From Agathobaculum sp. Marseille-P7918 (lineage in GTDB: Bacteria; Bacillota; Clostridia; Oscillospirales; Butyricicoccaceae), in NCBI RefSeq assembly GCF_900625105.1, contig NZ_UYYD01000009.1:1-64000 (forward strand): DNA of 64,000 nucleotides. Reading direction: 5' to 3'. Each line of letters begins with the position of its first letter. The first letter of the stretch is position 1. A program made the position numbers and the translations under genes. Positions 1 to 14,427 of this stretch are shown one piece after another. The notes beneath the pieces were generated by a model. The model saw nothing but the letters and a program-made list of their open reading frames with translations. It was not told the DNA's origin and ran no database searches.

Positions 1-109
<109 letters not shown>

Positions 110-113
110 CACT

Positions 114-143
114 AACGCCGGTTCTTTGGAACCGGCGTTTTTC
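114..143 (+). terminator. Intrinsic terminator of rRNA operon
   Basis: An 11-bp perfect stem (AACGCCGGTTC, loop TTTG, GAACCGGCGTT) runs into a T-rich tail. It ends the rRNA transcription unit before the HAD phosphatase gene. Confidence 0.9.
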
Positions 144-186
144 TTATCTTATTGAAAATCCACTCTTGTTCGGAGGACATTCGAAA

Positions 187-834
187 ATGTATCAATATAT
201 CCTGTTTGATCTGGACGGCACATTAACCGACCCGCGGGAGGGCATCACCAAGTCCGTGCAGTACGCACTGAGCAAATTCGGCATCGACGAGCCGGATCTT
301 ACGTCCTTGGAGCACTTTATTGGCCCTCCGCTGTATGATGAGTTCAGACGCTGCTATGGTTTTGATGATGCGCAGGCAAAACAGGGGGTAGCGGCCTACC
401 GGGAACGGTTTGACCGGATTGGCTGGAAAGAAAATCTCCTGTTTGATGGCGTTCCGGCGCTTCTGGCCGCCTTGCGGTCCGCAGGACGGAAAATCGCGAT
501 CGCTTCTTCCAAGCCGACGGTTTTTGTGGACAGAATTTTGCAGTGGTTTGAAATCGCACCGTATTTTGACGCCATTTCGGGCGCCACGCTGGACGGCACC
601 ATCAGCACCAAAGCGCAGGTAGTGGAACAGGCGCTCAACATGCTGTCGGTCCCGGATCGCAGTAACGCGGTTTTGGTGGGGGATCGCTTTCATGATGTGG
701 AAGGCGCGCGGCAGTGCTCCATCGACTGTATTGGCCTGACGATGGGCTTCGGCGGCTATGAGGAATTGCAGCAGGCTGGCGCGCGGTACATTGTGCAGGA
801 TCTTGCTGCATTGCAGAGCCTGCTGATCGGCTGA
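187..834 (+). CDS. HAD-family phosphatase, phosphoglycolate phosphatase-like
   Basis: This is a 215-residue haloacid-dehalogenase-type hydrolase. Motif I is FDLDGTLTD near the N-terminus, with the nucleophile and acid/base aspartates in DxD. Motif II is the serine in IASSKP and motif IV is VGDRFHDVEGA. The cap lies between motifs I and II, as in the Gph/PgmB group, so a small phosphorylated metabolite is the likely substrate, but which one cannot be read from the sequence. The ATG at 187 was chosen because GGAGG sits 10 bases upstream; an in-frame TTG at 166 has no ribosome binding site. It stands alone between the rRNA terminator and the next promoter. Confidence 0.85.
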   Translation: MYQYILFDLDGTLTDPREGITKSVQYALSKFGIDEPDLTSLEHFIGPPLYDEFRRCYGFDDAQAKQGVAAYRERFDRIGWKENLLFDGVPALLAALRSAGRKIAIASSKPTVFVDRILQWFEIAPYFDAISGATLDGTISTKAQVVEQALNMLSVPDRSNAVLVGDRFHDVEGARQCSIDCIGLTMGFGGYEELQQAGARYIVQDLAALQSLLIG

Positions 835-934
835 GCTGCTCTGCGTAGGCGAATAGAAGAAGCTTGTCAAATTCTGCGCGAAGAAGTCCAAGTATTTTTG
901 TGGGTTTCGACAGTGCAAAGCGAATCGTCAATTC

Positions 935-963
935 TTTACCGTTTGCATCAACTGTGATAAAAT
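935..963 (+). promoter_or_regulatory. Sigma-A-type promoter before VOC gene
   Basis: TTTACC at 935-940 and TAAAAT at 958-963 are separated by 17 bases. The site lies about 100 bases upstream of the VOC gene, in the only sizeable gap before the five-gene run 1060-4185. Confidence 0.5.
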
Positions 964-1059
964 ATGAATGAATATATATAAATCTGCCTTTTGCGGACGG
1001 GATTCCGGAACGCACAGGCAAATATATATGTTGATTCGGATTGTGACGGAGGGAAAACA

Positions 1060-1533
1060 ATGATCCAATATCGGTTGCCCGTACTGGCGGTACGGAATGT
1101 GGAGATTTCAAAAAAGTTTTATCATGATTTGTTTGACCAGACGGTTGCGTTGGATCTTGGCAAAAACGTCACTTTTTCCGGAGGCTTTGCCATTCAGGAG
1201 GATTTTGATTCGCTGGTGGATATCCCGAAGTGTACAGTTCTGCACCAGTCCAATAACATGGAATTATATTTCGAGGTGGACGATTTCGACGCGTTTCTGG
1301 AGAAACTGCGCGATTGCCTCGATGTGGAGCTGGTGCACCCGCCCAAAGTGGAAGAATGGCATCAACGGGTTGTGCGGTTATATGACCCGGATTGGCATAT
1401 GGTAGAAGTCGGGGAGTCGATGGAAGTCGTGGCGCGCCGCTTTTTGCAGGAAGGGTACGATGTCCAGCAGACGGCGCAGCTGATCCAGCACCCGATTGAA
1501 TTTGTAGAACGATGCAGGAAAGGTATGGAATAG
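1060..1533 (+). CDS. VOC (glyoxalase/bleomycin resistance) family protein
   Basis: A 157-residue protein. Its first half shows the beta-alpha-beta pattern of a vicinal-oxygen-chelate fold: LPVLAVRNVEISKKFYHDLF, then a strand region around MELYFEVDD and the closing YDPDWHMVEVGE segment, where metal-ligand glutamates usually sit. The C-terminal 35 residues form an extra helical tail. The start at 1060 is preceded by GGAGGG at 1048-1053; a longer frame from 991 lacks a site. The hydrolase gene starts four bases after its stop, so the two are probably co-transcribed. The substrate is unknown; such proteins range from lyases to antibiotic-binding proteins. Confidence 0.8.
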   Translation: MIQYRLPVLAVRNVEISKKFYHDLFDQTVALDLGKNVTFSGGFAIQEDFDSLVDIPKCTVLHQSNNMELYFEVDDFDAFLEKLRDCLDVELVHPPKVEEWHQRVVRLYDPDWHMVEVGESMEVVARRFLQEGYDVQQTAQLIQHPIEFVERCRKGME

Positions 1534-1536
1534 ATT

Positions 1537-2259
1537 ATGTTTGAATTTCAGCCGGAGTTTGTCAACTGCGGCGATGCGCGCATTGCATATTATGATGCAG
1601 GTCGCGGCAGGCCGCTGGTGTTGCTGCATGGCAATGGCGAGGATAGCTCCTATTGGAAAGCGCAGATCCCGGAATTCACTCGCTTTTTCCGTGTGATCGC
1701 GGTGGACAGCCGCGGCCACGGCGCTTCGGAAGCCGGCACGCGCGGCTTGTCGTTCGAGCTGATGGCGCAGGATCTGAAAACGGTTTTGGATTCGCTCGGC
1801 ATCAAAAAGGCGCATATTCTGGGCTTTTCGGACGGAGGCAATCTGGCGATCAAGTTTGCGCTGATGTTTCCTTCGTATGTGGACCGGCTGATCCTGAACG
1901 GCGCCAACGTGGAAATGTTTGCCGGCATGAAGCCGCATTTCCAGCTGCCGGTCTGTGCCGCGTACGGTGCGCTGCGCGTGCTGGGGCGGTTCAGTCACCA
2001 TGCGGCGCGCAAACGCGACGTGTTCGGGCTGATGGTGTACCCGTACGGCGTCGTGATGGACGATCTGAAAAAGCTGACCATGCGGACGCTCATCATTGTC
2101 GGCGAACACGATATCGTGCGCGACAGCCAGACTAGGGAAATGGCGGCGCATATCCCGCATTGCCGGGTGGAGACCTTCCGCGATGGCGATCATTTTGTCG
2201 CGGCCAAACAGCCGTCTCGCTTTAACCGGACGGTCGTAGAATTTTTGTTGGGGAGATAA
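1537..2259 (+). CDS. Alpha/beta hydrolase
   Basis: A 240-residue single-domain alpha/beta hydrolase. The oxyanion-hole region is LLHGNGEDSSYW near residues 28-39, and DSRGHGASE follows. The nucleophile elbow is GFSDGGN near residue 96. A late aspartate in VGEHDIV and a histidine in DGDHFV complete a plausible Ser-Asp-His triad. No signal peptide is visible, so it is cytoplasmic. It lies three bases after the VOC gene and five before the aminotransferase, inside one apparent operon. The family includes esterases, haloperoxidase-like enzymes and C-C hydrolases; the substrate cannot be assigned. Confidence 0.85.
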   Translation: MFEFQPEFVNCGDARIAYYDAGRGRPLVLLHGNGEDSSYWKAQIPEFTRFFRVIAVDSRGHGASEAGTRGLSFELMAQDLKTVLDSLGIKKAHILGFSDGGNLAIKFALMFPSYVDRLILNGANVEMFAGMKPHFQLPVCAAYGALRVLGRFSHHAARKRDVFGLMVYPYGVVMDDLKKLTMRTLIIVGEHDIVRDSQTREMAAHIPHCRVETFRDGDHFVAAKQPSRFNRTVVEFLLGR

Positions 2260-2264
2260 GGACA

Positions 2265-3431
2265 ATGCAGTTTATCAAAGCGGGAGACGCCGCGGAAAGC
2301 AATATTTTTAACCGGCTGGATGAGAGAAAACGCGCATTGATTGCCGGCGGCGCGGATGTCATCAATCTGTCGATCGGCACGCCGGATTTTCAGCCGGACG
2401 AGCATGTGATGCAGGCGGTCAGCCGTGCCGCGCTCGATCCGGATCAGTATAAATACTCGCTGACCGAGACGCCGGCGCTGATCTCAGCGGTGCAGGACTG
2501 GTACCGCCGCCGCTATGACGTTGCGCTCGAGGCGGACGAGATCATGGCGGTCTGCGGCTCGCAGGAGGGCATTGCGCATGTGTGTTTTGCCTTCGCCGGA
2601 CACAATGACCTGATCCTTGCGCCCGATCCGGGCTATCCGATCTTCTCGTTCGGTCCGATGATGACCGGCGCGACCGTCGGCCTGTATCCGCTGCGCGCGG
2701 AAAACAACTGGCAGCTGGATTTTGCGGACATTCCGGAGGATATCGCCGAGCGCGCCAAGGCGATGGTGGTTTCCTATCCGAACAACCCGACCACCGCGGT
2801 TGCGGATCGTGCATTTTATGAGAAGCTGGTGCTCTTTGCGCGCGAGCACAACATCATCGTGCTGCATGACAATGCGTATTCCGATCTGATGCTCAACGGC
2901 AAGCAGGGGCTTTCCTTCCTGTCCATCCCGGGCGCGAAGGAGGTCGGCATTGAGTTCAATTCGCTCAGCAAGACCTATAACCTGACCGGCATGCGCGTGT
3001 CGTTCGCGGTGGGCAACCGCGAGGTGATTGAGCGCTTCCGTGCGTTCCGTTCGCAGATCGACTATGGTATGTTTTACCCGATTCAGGCGGGCGCGGTTGC
3101 CGCGCTGACCGGGCCGCAGGATATCGTTCAGCGCAACCGGGAAGGCTATATGGCGCGGCGCGATGCGCTGTGCGGCGGCCTGCGCCGCATCGGCTGGGAT
3201 GTGCCGGATGCACAGGGCACGATGTTCGTCTGGGCGAAGATCCCGGCGCGGTTTACTTCGTCCGTGGATTTTGTGCTCGAACTGATGGAAAAAACCGGCG
3301 TGATCTGCGTGCCGGGCAGCTCGTTCGGCGCGCACGGCGAGGGCTATGTGCGTTTTGCGCTGGTTGTGCCGCCTGAGCGGATGGAAGAAGCGGTGCGCCG
3401 CATCGACGCAAGCGGAATTTTGAAAGGATAA
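2265..3431 (+). CDS. Class I/II aminotransferase, LL-diaminopimelate aminotransferase-like
   Basis: A 388-residue PLP-dependent fold-type I enzyme. It has the N-terminal substrate loop [13 protein letters not shown], an SYPNNPT motif near residue 168, the HDNAYSDL aspartate/tyrosine pair that holds the PLP ring, and the Schiff-base lysine in [13 protein letters not shown] near residue 235. The [10 protein letters not shown] sequence and length resemble DapL-like and related aminotransferases of Firmicutes, but paralogues act on other amino acids, so the substrate is inferred. It is followed four bases later by exonuclease III. The strong start has GGGGAGATAAGGAC just upstream. Confidence 0.85.
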   Translation: MQFIKAGDAAESNIFNRLDERKRALIAGGADVINLSIGTPDFQPDEHVMQAVSRAALDPDQYKYSLTETPALISAVQDWYRRRYDVALEADEIMAVCGSQEGIAHVCFAFAGHNDLILAPDPGYPIFSFGPMMTGATVGLYPLRAENNWQLDFADIPEDIAERAKAMVVSYPNNPTTAVADRAFYEKLVLFAREHNIIVLHDNAYSDLMLNGKQGLSFLSIPGAKEVGIEFNSLSKTYNLTGMRVSFAVGNREVIERFRAFRSQIDYGMFYPIQAGAVAALTGPQDIVQRNREGYMARRDALCGGLRRIGWDVPDAQGTMFVWAKIPARFTSSVDFVLELMEKTGVICVPGSSFGAHGEGYVRFALVVPPERMEEAVRRIDASGILKG

Positions 3432-3435
3432 CCGG

Positions 3436-4185
3436 ATGAAGCTGATTTCTTGGAATGTAAACGGCCTGCGCGCCTGCGTGGGCAAAGGCTTTTTTGAATT
3501 TCTGGCCGCCGAGCAGCCGGACATGATGTGTTTGCAGGAAACCAAGCTGCAGCCCGAGCAGGCGCCGCAGGTGGAGGGCTATCATGAATACTGGAACTCG
3601 GCCGAGAAGAAGGGCTATTCGGGCGTGGCGCTGTTCAGCAAGAACGAGCCGCAGGCGGTGACCTTTGGCCTTGGCATCGATGAGCACGACCACGAGGGCC
3701 GCGTCATCACCGCGGATTACGGCGAGTTTTATCTGGTGACCGTCTACACGCCCAATTCGCAGGATGAGCTCAAGCGGCTGGACTACCGCATGCAGTGGGA
3801 CGACGATTTCCGTGCGTACCTGCAAAAGCTGGATGCGGAAAAGCCGGTTATCGTCTGCGGGGATATGAACGTCGCGCACAAAGAGATCGACCTGAAAAAC
3901 CCCAAGACCAACCGCCGCAACGCGGGCTTTACCGATGAGGAGCGCCAGAAGATGACCGACCTGCTCGCAGCGGGCTTTACGGATACCTTCCGCCATTTTT
4001 ACCCCGAGGTGACCGGCGCGTATTCGTGGTGGAGCTATCGCTTCAAGGCGCGGGAAAAGAACGCGGGATGGCGCATCGACTATTTCCTGGTGTCCAACCG
4101 CTTTGTGGACCGCGTCAAGGACGCGCGGATTTTAAGCGACGTCTATGGTTCGGATCACTGCCCGGTGCTGATCGAGATCGCATAA
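3436..4185 (+). CDS. xth: Exodeoxyribonuclease III (AP endonuclease)
   Basis: A 249-residue member of the exonuclease-endonuclease-phosphatase family, about the usual length for ExoIII/ExoA. Visible active-site motifs are [10 protein letters not shown] at the start (metal-binding Asn), CLQETKLQ (catalytic Glu), [19 protein letters not shown] (Asp/Asn) and the closing [11 protein letters not shown] (catalytic Asp-His). It cleaves the backbone at abasic sites and degrades 3' ends during base excision repair. It is the last gene of the run that starts at 1060 and is closed by a terminator. Confidence 0.95.
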   Translation: MKLISWNVNGLRACVGKGFFEFLAAEQPDMMCLQETKLQPEQAPQVEGYHEYWNSAEKKGYSGVALFSKNEPQAVTFGLGIDEHDHEGRVITADYGEFYLVTVYTPNSQDELKRLDYRMQWDDDFRAYLQKLDAEKPVIVCGDMNVAHKEIDLKNPKTNRRNAGFTDEERQKMTDLLAAGFTDTFRHFYPEVTGAYSWWSYRFKAREKNAGWRIDYFLVSNRFVDRVKDARILSDVYGSDHCPVLIEIA

Positions 4186-4192
4186 AAAGAAA

Positions 4193-4225
4193 AACAGACT
4201 GCGAAAAAACGCAGTCTGTTTTTTT
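4193..4225. terminator. Bidirectional terminator between xth and AEC transporter
   Basis: An 11-bp stem AACAGACTGCG / CGCAGTCTGTT has a poly-A loop, with T-rich tails on both strands. It separates the convergent xth (plus) and AEC transporter (minus) genes. Confidence 0.9.
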
Positions 4226-4240
4226 GATTGTCTCCATGCA

Positions 4241-5176
4241 TCAGCCGCCGATCAGGCCGCTCAGCGCGATCAGAAAAGGAATGGTGACCGCGGATAAAAT
4301 AGTCGATACTGCAACCGCGCGCGTGGAGAACAGGTAATCCGTGCCATATACCTGACCGAACATGGAGCAGACCATGGCGACCGGCGCGGCGGCGCTGATG
4401 ACCATGGAGTCGCGCAGAACACTGTCCAGCGGCAGCAGCAGAAAGACCGCCAGCGTCAATAGCGGCAGGATCAGCAGGCGAAGCGCGGTGACAAAATACA
4501 CCTGCCGGTCGCGAAAGCAGGAGCGCAGATCGCACTGGGCGAGGAATGCGCCCAGAACAATCATCGCGAGCGGCGTGTTGAGCGAGGCAAGATAGGAGAC
4601 ACAGGTGGCGGGGATCTGCGGCAGGTTGAGCGGCGTCAGGAAAAAGACAAGGCCGATGGCCAGCGAGACCGTGCCGGGGTTGAGCACCGCGTTGCGGATT
4701 TTCTGCGCGCGCGGGGCGTCGCGGCAAAGCTGGGAGACACCGTAGCTCCACAGCAGCACGTTGTTGACCGCAATGAAGGCCGAGCCCAGAAACAGGCCGT
4801 AAGACCCGTACAGCGCATCCAGCAGCGGCAGCGCCATGAACCCGCAGTTGGTGAACACCACGCACATGCGCTTGTCTGCAAAGTTTGCATGCGGCCCGTT
4901 TGCGCGGAACAGAAATTGGCTGACTACGATGGACAGCCCCATGGCGAACGCGGCACAGCCGGCCGCGACAAGCAGGTCGATGCTGAGCGCGGGATCAAAT
5001 TCCCGCTGAAAGGAATCAATGATGACACTCGGTGCGACAATGCGCGTCAGGACGAGCGACAGCTGTCCCGCACCGTTGTTGTCGAGATAGTGCAGGCGGA
5101 AGCAGACAAAGCCGACGCCCATCAGCAAAAACATCACAAGGATCTGTGAGACCAAAATTTGAATATTTTCCAGCAA
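4241..5176 (-). CDS. AEC (auxin efflux carrier) family transporter
   Basis: A very hydrophobic protein of 311 residues with about ten membrane segments. The first follows the N-terminus (ILVSQILVMFLLMGVGFVCF). It has the inverted-repeat layout of the AEC/bile-acid-type carriers, including LSLVLTRIVAPSVII in the first half and the matching FLIALSGLIGG end. The start chosen is TTG at 5176, because GGAGGGG lies six bases upstream; the open frame runs on to 5383, but that part overlaps the upstream gene's control region. Family members export organic acids such as malate, or auxin-like compounds; the substrate here is unknown. Confidence 0.8.
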   Translation of the reverse strand: MLENIQILVSQILVMFLLMGVGFVCFRLHYLDNNGAGQLSLVLTRIVAPSVIIDSFQREFDPALSIDLLVAAGCAAFAMGLSIVVSQFLFRANGPHANFADKRMCVVFTNCGFMALPLLDALYGSYGLFLGSAFIAVNNVLLWSYGVSQLCRDAPRAQKIRNAVLNPGTVSLAIGLVFFLTPLNLPQIPATCVSYLASLNTPLAMIVLGAFLAQCDLRSCFRDRQVYFVTALRLLILPLLTLAVFLLLPLDSVLRDSMVISAAAPVAMVCSMFGQVYGTDYLFSTRAVAVSTILSAVTIPFLIALSGLIGG

Positions 5177-5294
5177 AACAATACCCCTCCGATTTCCAAC
5201 TGTATTATCATAAAACAGTCCGCGCGTGTTTGTCAATGAAAAAGGCATGCCTATCCTGCGCCCTGCATAGGATAGAGCGAAAGGGTGGTTGGCT

Positions 5295-6431
5295 GTGAAA
5301 AAAATGATCTGCGCCGCCATGCTGGGCGGCATGCTGCTGGTGCAGGCGGCAGCGCTGCCGGAAATGGGGGCGCTGAACGCCAAATCCGCCGCGCTGTATG
5401 CGGCAAACGGGCAGGAACTGTATTCTTATAACGCCGATGAGCAGCTGCAGCCGGCGTCGGTGACCAAAATCATGACCATGCTGCTGACCATGGAGGCGCT
5501 CGAGCGCGGCGAGGTGACGCTCGATACCATGATCACCGGCAGCGAATATGCCTGCTCGATGGGCGGCACACAGGTCTGGCTGGAACCGGGGGAACAGATG
5601 TCGCTCAACGATATGCTCAAGGCGATCGCGGTGGGGTCGGCAAACGACTGCGCCGTGGCGGTGGCGGAGCATCTGGCCGGCACCGAAGCGGCCTTTGTCG
5701 AGCGCATGAACCAGCGCGCCGCGGAACTGGGCTGCACCAATACGCAGTTTATCAATGCCAACGGGCTGGACGGCATGGGGCAGAAAACGCTCACGTCGGC
5801 GCACGATCTGGCGCTGATCTCCTGCGAGCTGCTCAAGCATCCCAAAATTTTGGAGTACACCGGCATTTGGATGGACAGCATCCGGGGCGGGAAATTTTCG
5901 CTGGCCAACACCAATAAGATGCTCAAAAGCTATCCCGGCCTGACCGGCCTCAAAACAGGATACATTTCTGAGGCAGGCTTTTGCATTTCGGCCAGCGCCG
6001 AGCGGGACGGCCTGAGCCTGGTTGCGGTGGTGATGGCGGCGCCGACCAAGGAGACCCGTATGGCGGATGCGTCCGCGCTGCTCAATTACGGCTTTGCCAA
6101 CTTCACGGTGTACACACCGCCGGCCGATCTGCTGCAGCCGGTCCCGGTGCAGCTGGGAAACGCGGACAGTGTGCAGCCGGTTTTGCAGGACAGCCAGTCC
6201 TTTGTGGTGGAAAAGGAAAAGGCGTCGCAGCTGGAAACCCATCTGGAGCTGCCGGATACATTGCAGGCGCCGGTCGAGGCCGGCCAGCAGATCGGGGAGC
6301 TGACCGTGTCGAGCGGGGGCGAAACGCTGCTGACCCTTCCGATCACGGCGGCGGAAGCGGTCGAAATGACCACAATCCCGGATTTGCTGCTGGAATTCTT
6401 GGGGAAATTGGCAGGCGGCAGCCCGGCGTAA
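5295..6431 (+). CDS. D-alanyl-D-alanine carboxypeptidase (PBP5/DacF type)
   Basis: A 378-residue secreted low-molecular-weight penicillin-binding protein. The N-terminus is a signal peptide (two lysines, then a hydrophobic run to about residue 22). The three serine-peptidase motifs are present: SVTK near residue 54, SAND near 111 and KTG near 215 in LTGLKTGYISEAGF. The C-terminal part from about 260 fits the PBP5 beta domain. The enzyme trims pentapeptides of peptidoglycan outside the membrane. GTG at 5295 is preferred because AAGGGTGG lies at the right distance; a TTG at 5289 would sit on the ribosome binding site. The C-terminus lacks an obvious amphipathic anchor, although the tail LLLEFLGKLAG could serve as one. 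Confidence 0.92.
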   Translation: MKKMICAAMLGGMLLVQAAALPEMGALNAKSAALYAANGQELYSYNADEQLQPASVTKIMTMLLTMEALERGEVTLDTMITGSEYACSMGGTQVWLEPGEQMSLNDMLKAIAVGSANDCAVAVAEHLAGTEAAFVERMNQRAAELGCTNTQFINANGLDGMGQKTLTSAHDLALISCELLKHPKILEYTGIWMDSIRGGKFSLANTNKMLKSYPGLTGLKTGYISEAGFCISASAERDGLSLVAVVMAAPTKETRMADASALLNYGFANFTVYTPPADLLQPVPVQLGNADSVQPVLQDSQSFVVEKEKASQLETHLELPDTLQAPVEAGQQIGELTVSSGGETLLTLPITAAEAVEMTTIPDLLLEFLGKLAGGSPA

Positions 6432-6466
6432 TATGGACAAAATGACGGAAAGTTTACAAATCAGGC

Positions 6467-6495
6467 TTGAGGTTTCGGGTAAACTATGGTACACT
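6467..6495 (+). promoter_or_regulatory. Promoter of the small P-loop gene
   Basis: TTGAGG at 6467-6472 and TACACT at 6490-6495 are spaced by 17 bases. The site is about 35 bases upstream of the start at 6530, which has GGGAGG before it. Confidence 0.65.
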
Positions 6496-6529
6496 AAAAG
6501 CAACCTCAAAGGTTGGGAGGATATAAACT

Positions 6530-6940
6530 ATGGTAAAACTGATTATTGGCGGTACTGGCTCTGGTAAGACCAAGGAATTGATCGATCAGGTCAACACCGC
6601 GGTACAAGAAGAAAAGGGAAGCGTGGTTTGCATTTCGCGCGGCAATAAGCTGACTTTCGATATCTCGCATGATGCGCGCCTGATCGATGCAACCGATTAC
6701 CCGATCAAGGATTATGCAAGCCTGCTTGGATTCCTGTGCGGCATTCACGCCGGCAACTATGATATCACGCGTGTGTTCATCGACGGCCTGTACAAGATCA
6801 CCGGGATCAAGGACGTTGCCAAGGCAGAGGAGTTCCTCAACGTGCTCGACCAGTTCTCTTCGAAGCACAGCGTTAACTTTACGGTTTCCCTGAGCGAGGA
6901 ACCGTCCGCCGCGACCGAGGGTATGAAGCGCTTCCTGTAA
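6530..6940 (+). CDS. Small P-loop NTPase-like protein of unknown function
   Basis: A 136-residue protein starting with a perfect Walker A motif, IIGGTGSGKTKEL, at residues 5-17. A Walker B-like strand, TRVFIDGLYKI, lies near residue 82. It is too short for a PilT, kinase or ABC ATPase but has the P-loop at the extreme N-terminus, as in many minimal nucleotide-binding proteins. The rest is soluble and shows no membrane segment. It is a single-gene unit with its own promoter and terminator. No function can be assigned from sequence alone. Confidence 0.8.
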   Translation: MVKLIIGGTGSGKTKELIDQVNTAVQEEKGSVVCISRGNKLTFDISHDARLIDATDYPIKDYASLLGFLCGIHAGNYDITRVFIDGLYKITGIKDVAKAEEFLNVLDQFSSKHSVNFTVSLSEEPSAATEGMKRFL

Positions 6941-6970
6941 GCGGATACTTAGCGGTTATAGCAGCATGAT

Positions 6971-7008
6971 AAAAAAGCAGCGATTCAATCGCTGCTTTTT
7001 TCTTTTTG
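6971..7008 (+). terminator. Intrinsic terminator after P-loop gene
   Basis: The stem AAAAAAGCAGCGA / TCGCTGCTTTTTT has a four-base loop and a long T tail. Confidence 0.9.
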
Positions 7009-7185
7009 TATACAAGATGAGACTGGTCTGGAATGGGCATAGTATGGTGCTGTTTTTGTTACAAAAATGGTACATTATCGGTGGAAATTCGGTTGGTGTG
7101 AATAAGATGTTGGTAAATTTTTGTCTGAAATGCATAATGAATCGACGAAGGGCGAAAATATTTTAGAAATTTATGATAAAAAGTG

Positions 7186-7214
7186 TTTCACTTTTTGATT
7201 AGGTTAGGTATAAT
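7186..7214 (+). promoter_or_regulatory. Promoter of the ATP synthase operon
   Basis: TTTCAC (7186-7191) and the perfect TATAAT (7209-7214) are 17 bases apart. This is the last promoter-like site before a run of ten tightly spaced atp genes. The 200 bases before it (7009-7185) are AT-rich and show no gene. Confidence 0.65.
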
Positions 7215-7301
7215 AAAAACTGATATGTGGGATGGGGCAGTTCGGCCTTTTTTGGCACGGCTCTGCTCGTGATATCAAATCGACTTTATGGGGGAATGCG
7301 G

Positions 7302-7559
7302 TTGAGTCAAAAAAAGGATCATTGGAATGTGCTGCGTTACCTGATCTATTTCAGTCAGGTTGGATTCACGGTCGTCACGCCGCCGGTGCTATGCTGTTTC
7401 GGAGCCATTTGGCTGCGCAACAAGTTTGGATGGGGCAACGGAGTCGTGATCGTCGGAATCCTGCTCGGTATTGCGGTTGCAGCCTGCGGACTGCGGGATT
7501 TCCTGCGGTTTACCGAGCGAAAAGCCAGAGAAAGCGAAAGAAAGGAGAAGCTGCCGTGA
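7302..7559 (+). CDS. AtpZ/AtpI-like small membrane protein, first gene of atp operon
   Basis: An 85-residue protein with two membrane helices (around YLIYFSQVGFTVVTPPVLCCFGAIW and GVVIVGILLGIAVAACG) and a basic tail. This matches the small AtpZ-type partner of AtpI, proposed to help ion supply or c-ring assembly. TTG at 7302 lies six bases after GGGGGA; ATG at 7296 is an equally possible start but sits only one base from it. Its stop overlaps the atpI start (GTGA at 7556-7559), indicating translational coupling. Confidence 0.75.
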   Translation: MSQKKDHWNVLRYLIYFSQVGFTVVTPPVLCCFGAIWLRNKFGWGNGVVIVGILLGIAVAACGLRDFLRFTERKARESERKEKLP

Positions 7560-7939
7560 CGGGAAAGCAAATCGTGCGGGAAGAATCGGCGCGTATGCTG
7601 CGCGGGATGGCGCCGCTGACGCTCATTGCCTTCGGCATTTTTGTGCTGACCGGCTGTGAAGCGTGGCGGGCGGGTATCAGCCTTTTGCTGGGCGCAGGCT
7701 ATTCGCTGGTTTTGTTCCGTATGATCGGCAACAATGTTGCCAAAGCCGCCCTGTTCCCGCCGGAACAGGCCACCCGCATTGTGCGGCGCGGTTACTTTTT
7801 CCGCTATGTGCTGACCGGCCTTGCGGTGTTTGCGGCGATCAAAGCGCCGTTTATCCACCCGCTGGCTGCGGTCCTGCCGCTCTTCTTTCCCAAAATGATT
7901 TTGCTCTGGTGCAATGTAGTTCAGAGGAAAGGAGGTTAG
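7556..7939 (+). CDS. atpI: ATP synthase protein I (AtpI-like)
   Basis: A 127-residue protein with four predicted membrane helices arranged as in AtpI: LTLIAFGIFVLTG, AGISLLLGAGYSLVLF, YVLTGLAVFAAI and a last helix near LFFPKMILLW. AtpI assists c-ring assembly and is not part of the finished enzyme. GTG at 7556 overlaps the previous stop and is preceded by AAAGGAG. The gene lies three bases before atpB. Sequence similarity in this family is low, so the assignment rests on size, helices and position. Confidence 0.75.
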   Translation: MTGKQIVREESARMLRGMAPLTLIAFGIFVLTGCEAWRAGISLLLGAGYSLVLFRMIGNNVAKAALFPPEQATRIVRRGYFFRYVLTGLAVFAAIKAPFIHPLAAVLPLFFPKMILLWCNVVQRKGG

Positions 7940-7942
7940 ACG

Positions 7943-8996
<1,054 letters not shown>

Positions 8997-9055
8997 TCAG
9001 TTCCGGTTGCATAGGATGAACGGATTTATCTTCCGTTTGGGAAGGAGGTAAAACA

Positions 9056-9559
9056 GTGTCGGAAGCGATATACCAATCCTTTGTCAGCATCGGCTGGTGG
9101 GAGATTCTGGTGACGATGTGCAACACGCTCATTACGTTTGCCATCATTAAGAAGTTCCTGTTTAAGCCCGTGCGCAAGATGCTTGCTGCGCGCGAAGAAG
9201 AAGTGCAGGCCATGTACGGAAACGCGGAAAAGGCGCAGACCGAGGCCGAGCAGATGCGCAGCGAATACACCGAGCGTCTGGCCAAGGCCAAGGAGGAAGC
9301 CGCCGAGATCGTCGGTTCCGCCACCCGCCGCGCGACCGTGCGCAGCGAGGAAATCCTCAAGGAGTCCTCGCAGCAGGCCGCTGCCATGATGAAGAAGGCT
9401 GAAAACACCATCGAACAGGAGCGCAAGAAGGCCATGAACGAACTCAAGGACGAGGTCGCCAGCCTTTCTGTCATGATCGCCTCCAAGGTCGTCGAGCGCG
9501 ACGTCAAGGAAGCCGATCACGAGCGCTTCATCGAAGACTTCATCGACAAGGTGGGGTGA
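9056..9559 (+). CDS. atpF: F-type ATP synthase subunit b
   Basis: A 167-residue peripheral-stalk subunit. One N-terminal membrane helix (around VTMCNTLITFAIIKKFLF) is followed by a long charged, alanine-rich coiled coil. The motif FKPVRKML after the membrane helix is typical of the family. The GTG start at 9056 has GGAAGGAGG upstream. Confidence 0.95.
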   Translation: MSEAIYQSFVSIGWWEILVTMCNTLITFAIIKKFLFKPVRKMLAAREEEVQAMYGNAEKAQTEAEQMRSEYTERLAKAKEEAAEIVGSATRRATVRSEEILKESSQQAAAMMKKAENTIEQERKKAMNELKDEVASLSVMIASKVVERDVKEADHERFIEDFIDKVG

Positions 9560-9565
9560 GCGCAG

Positions 9566-11630
<2,065 letters not shown>

Positions 11631-11651
11631 AGCGGGAAGGGGGACTGAACA

Positions 11652-13945
<2,294 letters not shown>

Positions 13946-13946
13946 T

Positions 13947-14348
13947 ATGGCTACCTTTCATCTCAAGGTGATGACGGTTGACCGGTGCTTCTATGACGAC
14001 GAGGTGGATCAGATCGTTGTCCGCACCACGCAGGGCGACGTCGGCATCCTGCCGCATCATGTGCCGTATACCGCGGCGCTCGGCATCGGCGGCCTGACCA
14101 TTTTCCAGAATGGCCAGTCCCGCGTGGCCGCGATTGCAGGCGGGTTTGTGGACGTGTCTGGCGAGCAGACGGTCGTCCTTGCCCGCACCTGCGAATGGGC
14201 GGACGAGATTGACATCAACCGCGCCCGCGAGGCGGCGGAGCGTGCCCGCGCGATCCTGCAGCAGAAGGAGAGCGACCATGAGCACGACATCGCACAGGTC
14301 AAACTGAAAAAGGCAATCAACCGCATGCGCATTGCGGGGGATAAGTAA
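13947..14348 (+). CDS. atpC: F-type ATP synthase subunit epsilon
   Basis: A 133-residue subunit with the N-terminal beta sandwich (VVRTTQGDVGILPHHVPY) and a C-terminal pair of helices ending in KKAINRMRIA. It completes the atp operon. The ATG at 13947 follows the atpD stop by one base and is preceded by AAGGGGG. A terminator lies just after it. Confidence 0.95.
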   Translation: MATFHLKVMTVDRCFYDDEVDQIVVRTTQGDVGILPHHVPYTAALGIGGLTIFQNGQSRVAAIAGGFVDVSGEQTVVLARTCEWADEIDINRAREAAERARAILQQKESDHEHDIAQVKLKKAINRMRIAGDK

Positions 14349-14353
14349 AGGAA

Positions 14354-14389
14354 AAAACCGTCCGTTGTTGAAACGGACGGTTTTTTTTG
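14354..14389 (+). terminator. Terminator of the ATP synthase operon
   Basis: The stem AAACCGTCCGTT / AACGGACGGTTT variant with a short loop is followed by eight T residues. Confidence 0.92.
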
Positions 14390-14427
14390 CTATACTGGGA
14401 AGCACATGAAGGAAATGGGGAATAAAA